A stretch of 8,497 nucleotides of DNA from JACPKO01 sp964406775 (lineage in GTDB: Bacteria; Patescibacteriota; Microgenomatia; Daviesbacterales; UBA10151): positions 1-8,497 of the forward strand of contig CAYOSW010000048.1 of the NCBI GenBank assembly GCA_964406775.1, given 5' to 3'. Positions within the stretch are counted from its first letter, which is position 1, and each line of letters opens with the position of its first letter. Positions 5,668 to 8,497 of the stretch are shown piece by piece. Made by a program: the position numbers and the translations under genes. The notes under the pieces were generated by a model, which searched no databases, had not been told where the DNA came from, and worked only from the letters and a program-made list of their open reading frames with translations.

Positions 5668-6531
5668 ATGAAGATATTTTTTACACTAATACTGCTTCTT
5701 GTGTCTTTTATTAAACCTGTAGAAATTCAGGCTCACGCCATCGGCCAGCCTCCGTTTTTTAAGATAAATGGTGTTTATACAGACTATTATCCGGTTCCTT
5801 CAATATCCCTTAATGAATTTTATCTGCCCCAGGATATCTCTAAAACAAATTACCTTATAAATGACGTCTTGCAGTTTGAAATTGACACAACAGCGATGCC
5901 CGCACCTCCTGAGATTATTCAAAAAACAAAATTCAGCTGGGATTTTGGAGACGGTCAAAAGGCCCAAGGGCTGAAAAATAGTCATAGTTATCTTAAGCCG
6001 GGTACTTATTTTTTGGAAATAAAGGCCGATTCGGGTGATGGCGGAGAGCCCCAAGTCCTGCAGTCAACAGCAATTAACATACTTCCCGATCAAAATTATA
6101 AGCTGCCAAAATCGATCATCGAGATAAACGGGAAGACCTCGAGTGATCCACTTCTGGATATAATCGAGGTCGATTTCGGTAAGCAGATTACATTTGATGG
6201 TTCGAAGTCTGACCCCGGTTCATCGGAGATTACTGAATTTTTTTGGGACTTGGGAAATCAAACTTCAAAAACGTCGCCGAAATTCACCTTTAAGTATGAA
6301 GAAAACCCCTATGCCATTTTTCCGGTTTTGCGTATTAAAACAAAAGACGGGTTTGTCTCGGACAGCTATGTACAGCTTTCCGAGCCTGTTAAAAATTCCT
6401 CAAGCGGAATATTTAACAAACCCGCCTCTTTTGATTTAAAAACAATAGCTATTGCGGCAGGCATTTCCCTTGTCCTAACTTTCGCTATCTTTTTTACCTA
6501 CGCAAAACTCTTTGCATCCAAAAGTAAATAA
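5668..6531 (+). CDS. Exported PKD-domain protein with C-terminal membrane anchor and predicted N-terminal His
   Basis: This 287-residue protein has a signal peptide (1-22) with likely cleavage IQA|H, giving a mature N-terminus HAIGQPPFFKING. The first domain (about 30-75) is not recognised. It is followed by a clear PKD domain with WDFGDG (91-96) and HSYLKPGTYFLEIKA (106-120), and a second, weaker PKD-like domain with FDGSKSDPGSSEI (176-188), FFWDLGNQ (191-198) and a final strand near 218-228. A single helix (about 258-279) and KSK end anchor it in the membrane. PKD domains mediate protein or surface interactions outside the cell and have no catalysis of their own. The starting histidine matches its two upstream neighbours, so a metal-binding role is suggested but not shown. 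ATG 5668 gives a standard signal peptide; a TTG at 5641 would place the start inside the hairpin. No SD is present. Confidence 0.82.
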   Translation: MKIFFTLILLLVSFIKPVEIQAHAIGQPPFFKINGVYTDYYPVPSISLNEFYLPQDISKTNYLINDVLQFEIDTTAMPAPPEIIQKTKFSWDFGDGQKAQGLKNSHSYLKPGTYFLEIKADSGDGGEPQVLQSTAINILPDQNYKLPKSIIEINGKTSSDPLLDIIEVDFGKQITFDGSKSDPGSSEITEFFWDLGNQTSKTSPKFTFKYEENPYAIFPVLRIKTKDGFVSDSYVQLSEPVKNSSSGIFNKPASFDLKTIAIAAGISLVLTFAIFFTYAKLFASKSK

Positions 6532-6542
6532 TAACAACCTGA

Positions 6543-6971
6543 CTACCGCCATACAGCAATAATCACACCCATAACAACTAAAGCTACTAGCAAGTAGCCT
6601 GCATTAATCGCAACAAGCTTTACCGGCTTTTGTTCGTAAAGATATCCGTTAACAAAAATTATCAACTGATATCCGAGCCAGTTAAAGAATCCCGTCGTAA
6701 CACCCAGCATAACTCCGCTTGTACCCATATAACTGCCAGCAAAAACCACGTTGTGACTTAAAATATAAGCCATAATCGCCGCCGACAGTAATCCGAGACC
6801 CATCATCTTTACTATAAAATCACTTCCCATTTTCCCCGCGGCTCCGCTTCCTAAACCGGAAAGCTTTCTCCAAGGCTTACCGAACAGTGCATCCGAATAC
6901 CACGCAAAACCGATCGCCATATAAACGACAGCAGATACTAAAACTGCCGCCCAATTTACTGGAACTTCCAT
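6543..6971 (-). CDS. DUF1761 family membrane protein
   Basis: This 142-residue protein has four predicted helices: VNWAAVLVSAVVYMAIGFAW near the start, a second in GLGLLSAAIMAYILSH, a third in GVMLGVTTGFFNWLGYQLIIFV and a fourth in LVAINAGYLLVALVVMGVII. The opening V-N-W-x-A-V-L-V followed by G-F-A-W-Y-S-x-x-L-F-G-K-P-W is the typical DUF1761 start. The family is widespread, small and of unknown function. The start is ATG at 6971, because the SD AAGGGGGTGAT covers the earlier in-frame GTG (6978-6980). The gene converges on the PKD gene with only 11 bp between the two stops, and no terminator is visible there. Its inclusion in the copper-type cluster is unlikely because of its orientation. Confidence 0.88.
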   Translation of the reverse strand: MEVPVNWAAVLVSAVVYMAIGFAWYSDALFGKPWRKLSGLGSGAAGKMGSDFIVKMMGLGLLSAAIMAYILSHNVVFAGSYMGTSGVMLGVTTGFFNWLGYQLIIFVNGYLYEQKPVKLVAINAGYLLVALVVMGVIIAVWR

Positions 6972-6975
6972 TATA

Positions 6976-6986
6976 ATCACCCCCTT
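6976..6986 (-). promoter_or_regulatory. Shine-Dalgarno AAGGGGGTGAT of the DUF1761 gene
   Basis: On the minus strand this differs at one base from AAGGAGGTGAT and stands 4 nt before ATG 6971, the same spacing as the YcnI gene's SD. It contains an in-frame GTG that should not be taken as the start. Confidence 0.8.
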
Positions 6987-6992
6987 AAAAGT

Positions 6993-7022
6993 ATTTTATT
7001 CTTAATTTACGTATTTAAGCAA
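6993..7022 (-). promoter_or_regulatory. Probable promoter of the DUF1761 gene
   Basis: On the minus strand TTGCTT (7017-7022) is followed after 18 nt by TAAAAT (6993-6998). Transcription would begin near 6986, leaving a leader of only about 15 nt that is essentially the SD. Confidence 0.45.
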
Positions 7023-7036
7023 GAAAATTTTCCTAC

Positions 7037-7066
7037 TTGAGTTTTTTGCCCTTTTGTTTGAATAAT
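7037..7066 (+). promoter_or_regulatory. Possible promoter of the M16 peptidase gene
   Basis: TTGAGT (7037-7042), an 18-nt spacer and AATAAT (7061-7066) end 6 nt before ATG 7073. There is no SD, so a leaderless start is plausible. Both hexamers are imperfect, so the call is weak. Confidence 0.35.
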
Positions 7067-7072
7067 CTTCTA

Positions 7073-8497
7073 ATGGTTTTGGTTGACAGAGCGGATATAG
7101 ACGGTCGTTTTATGTCTTCGGGCGGTTACCAAAGATTTACGGAATCCCCCGGACTTTTAATCAAACCCAGATCGGTAACCGATATAAATTGGAACCCGGG
7201 ATCGGAATTTCCGCTCAGAGAACAAACCCTTCCGAACGGCATCACTCTTCAGCTGGCGCTAAGTCCGAATATTCAGGGATTCCGCGCAGAAAGCGGTATG
7301 GATTTTGGGACTAATATTCACCCGGCTGCCCACCTGATGGAGCATATGATGCGCTACAGTGCCGATATACCGGATTTGCGCAGACTAATGAACCTGAGTA
7401 TCGTCAGATGTAAAGGAACAACCAGTCCCCAATATCTTTCTTACGCACCTGAGCTTGATAATGCCCGCGCTCTCGAACTCTCAAGAGAAAATCCGGGATT
7501 CAGCACCGATATGCTTTATCTTCTGTTTGCTTTAACAGCCAGAACCGATATAAACGATACCAACAGAACAATTGAGGCTTCAAGAATGACTACCGAGTCA
7601 CTCGGCCGGCAGGATTCCCCGATCAGCAGATTTTACGACCGTGTATTGCCTGTTGTCGTAGATAATGACGGAAGATCTTTGCCTACGCTGGAAGAAGAGC
7701 TTTCGCACTCAACAGACGACCTACTTGAGCTTCACCGCCGTCTTCCCGTTCAAACTACGGTTTTGCAGTTTTCAGGAAATCCGCAAAGGAATTTGGACCT
7801 AGCGGCGGCTGAAATTGCGGATGCTGCCGCAGAAACGTTCGGAACTTTAAAACCCAATACAACTTTTACCGACAGGCAACAAAAAAACGGCGGATTTTTC
7901 AGAAATCACGGAACCCGGGTCAGCGTTTATCCGGCTTACGGATTTTTAAGTGATTACGTCGGCGTTTCAACGGTAAGTAAAAAATCAGGCGATCCGAGAG
8001 CTGATTATGCCGAACGACTGTTTGTTTTTCTTCTTGACGAGGAGTTCCAAAAACAAATGAGCAGAGACGGACTATTTTATGCAAATTATTTTTCAGCTAA
8101 CAGTTTTGAATTGGACGGTATTAAGATTAATTTTTCCGGACTGCGGACTTCTCAGGCAGGAAAAACTATGGATTCTACCGAGGAGGTAATAAAAAGAGTG
8201 CTGGAGGGAGAGGTAGATGCTGATTTAAATGCAAGTTTTGAGGCTGCTAAAAGAGGAGATATTAATTTTCATTTTCAATCCTTGGGGATGGCTCGGATGG
8301 ATTTGGCAAGATATATGGGGATTCCTACGTCCGGTAATTGCGCCGCTCTTTACGAATTAATGAGGAGTATGGAGATTAATGAAGTTTTGGAGGGGGGCAG
8401 AAAACTTCATCAGGACCAAAGATTAGGTCTTATTCACTACGGGCCTGCTAATTTAATCCCCCGGCCAGGATTTAATTTTACCTCGGAAAGTGCTCTC
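7073..8497 (+). CDS. Divergent M16 (pitrilysin-like) zinc metallopeptidase, 3' end outside the window
   Basis: The frame is open for 475 codons from ATG 7073 to the last base, so the protein continues beyond the window. After about 45 unrecognised residues it enters an M16 domain: the opening strand TLPNGITLQLAL (52-63), then the inverted zinc motif H87-L-M-E90-H91, and E168 exactly 76 residues after H91, the spacing of the third zinc ligand in pitrilysin. A second-half segment LLELHRRLPVQTTVLQFSGN (217-236) matches the strand leading into the M16 C-domain, and GIKINFSGLRTSQ (349-361) fits a later strand. No signal peptide or membrane segment is seen, so it is probably cytoplasmic. M16 enzymes degrade or process peptides, often as a clam of two similar halves. 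N161 occupies the place of pitrilysin's second glutamate, so it may be atypical. It is divergent from the DUF1761 gene and unrelated in obvious function. Confidence 0.82.
   Translation, partial: MVLVDRADIDGRFMSSGGYQRFTESPGLLIKPRSVTDINWNPGSEFPLREQTLPNGITLQLALSPNIQGFRAESGMDFGTNIHPAAHLMEHMMRYSADIPDLRRLMNLSIVRCKGTTSPQYLSYAPELDNARALELSRENPGFSTDMLYLLFALTARTDINDTNRTIEASRMTTESLGRQDSPISRFYDRVLPVVVDNDGRSLPTLEEELSHSTDDLLELHRRLPVQTTVLQFSGNPQRNLDLAAAEIADAAAETFGTLKPNTTFTDRQQKNGGFFRNHGTRVSVYPAYGFLSDYVGVSTVSKKSGDPRADYAERLFVFLLDEEFQKQMSRDGLFYANYFSANSFELDGIKINFSGLRTSQAGKTMDSTEEVIKRVLEGEVDADLNASFEAAKRGDINFHFQSLGMARMDLARYMGIPTSGNCAALYELMRSMEINEVLEGGRKLHQDQRLGLIHYGPANLIPRPGFNFTSESAL

Noticed and set aside
5800..6439. 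Two out-of-frame ORFs inside the PKD gene
   Set aside because: Overlap a frame with clear WDFGDG and PKD strand motifs; no independent support.
1..8497. Recoded TGA (as in Gracilibacteria/Absconditabacteria)
   Set aside because: TGA ends the kinase and the MCYNCGC gene at natural positions, and no gene needs read-through.
1..8497. CRISPR arrays, tRNA/rRNA genes, insertion sequences, phage or toxin-antitoxin genes
   Set aside because: No spaced direct repeats, cloverleaf-like segments, transposase motifs or terminal inverted repeats were found on reading both strands.

Overview
This window looks like a chromosomal segment of a moderately AT-rich bacterium with small, tightly packed genes. 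Several genes have no Shine-Dalgarno (SD) sequence but carry a -10-like hexamer 6-7 nt before the ATG, which suggests leaderless mRNAs. The gene content (archaeal/Thermotoga-type S-adenosylhomocysteine hydrolase, an MCYNCGC mini-protein, membrane-anchored PKD protein, DUF1761 protein, divergent M16 peptidase) fits Patescibacteria/CPR, for example Microgenomates. That assignment is an inference from gene flavour only. TGA is used as an ordinary stop.

Region 1 (1-1507, + strand): the 3' end of a PfkB-family sugar/nucleoside kinase, probably an adenosine kinase, overlaps by 14 bp the start of adenosylhomocysteinase (ahcY). The pair would hydrolyse S-adenosylhomocysteine and phosphorylate the released adenosine, the disposal arm of the methyl cycle. 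Region 2 (1504-2292, - strand) holds two genes of unknown function, a 156-aa protein and a 92-aa protein starting MCYNCGC. The first converges on ahcY with a 4-bp overlap.

Region 3 (2293-6531) is the most interesting part. A 239-bp divergent regulatory region contains a near-consensus promoter whose -35 lies inside an 11-bp inverted repeat, and whose predicted start falls on the ATG of the next gene. Four co-oriented genes for membrane or exported proteins follow. (i) A seven-helix protein resembling the ferric-reductase transmembrane domain, carrying an outside tail with a duplicated H-x12-H-x-H-P motif. (ii) An exported, membrane-anchored protein with a Cys-x-Cys motif and a His/Cys-rich tail. 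(iii) A YcnI/DUF1775 copper-binding protein. (iv) A PKD-domain protein with a C-terminal anchor. Proteins ii-iv have signal peptides whose predicted cleavage (ALA|H, VFA|H, IQA|H) exposes histidine as the first mature residue. That is the geometry of a histidine-brace copper site and is established for YcnI. I propose that the four genes form a surface copper-handling module, possibly with Cu(II) reduction by the first protein. No copper ATPase or regulator is visible in the window. A GC-rich hairpin separates genes iii and iv.

Region 4 (6543-8497): a DUF1761 membrane protein on the - strand, then, divergently, a long open frame running off the window. The latter encodes a divergent M16 (pitrilysin-like) zinc peptidase with an intact HxxEH motif and a glutamate exactly 76 residues further on.
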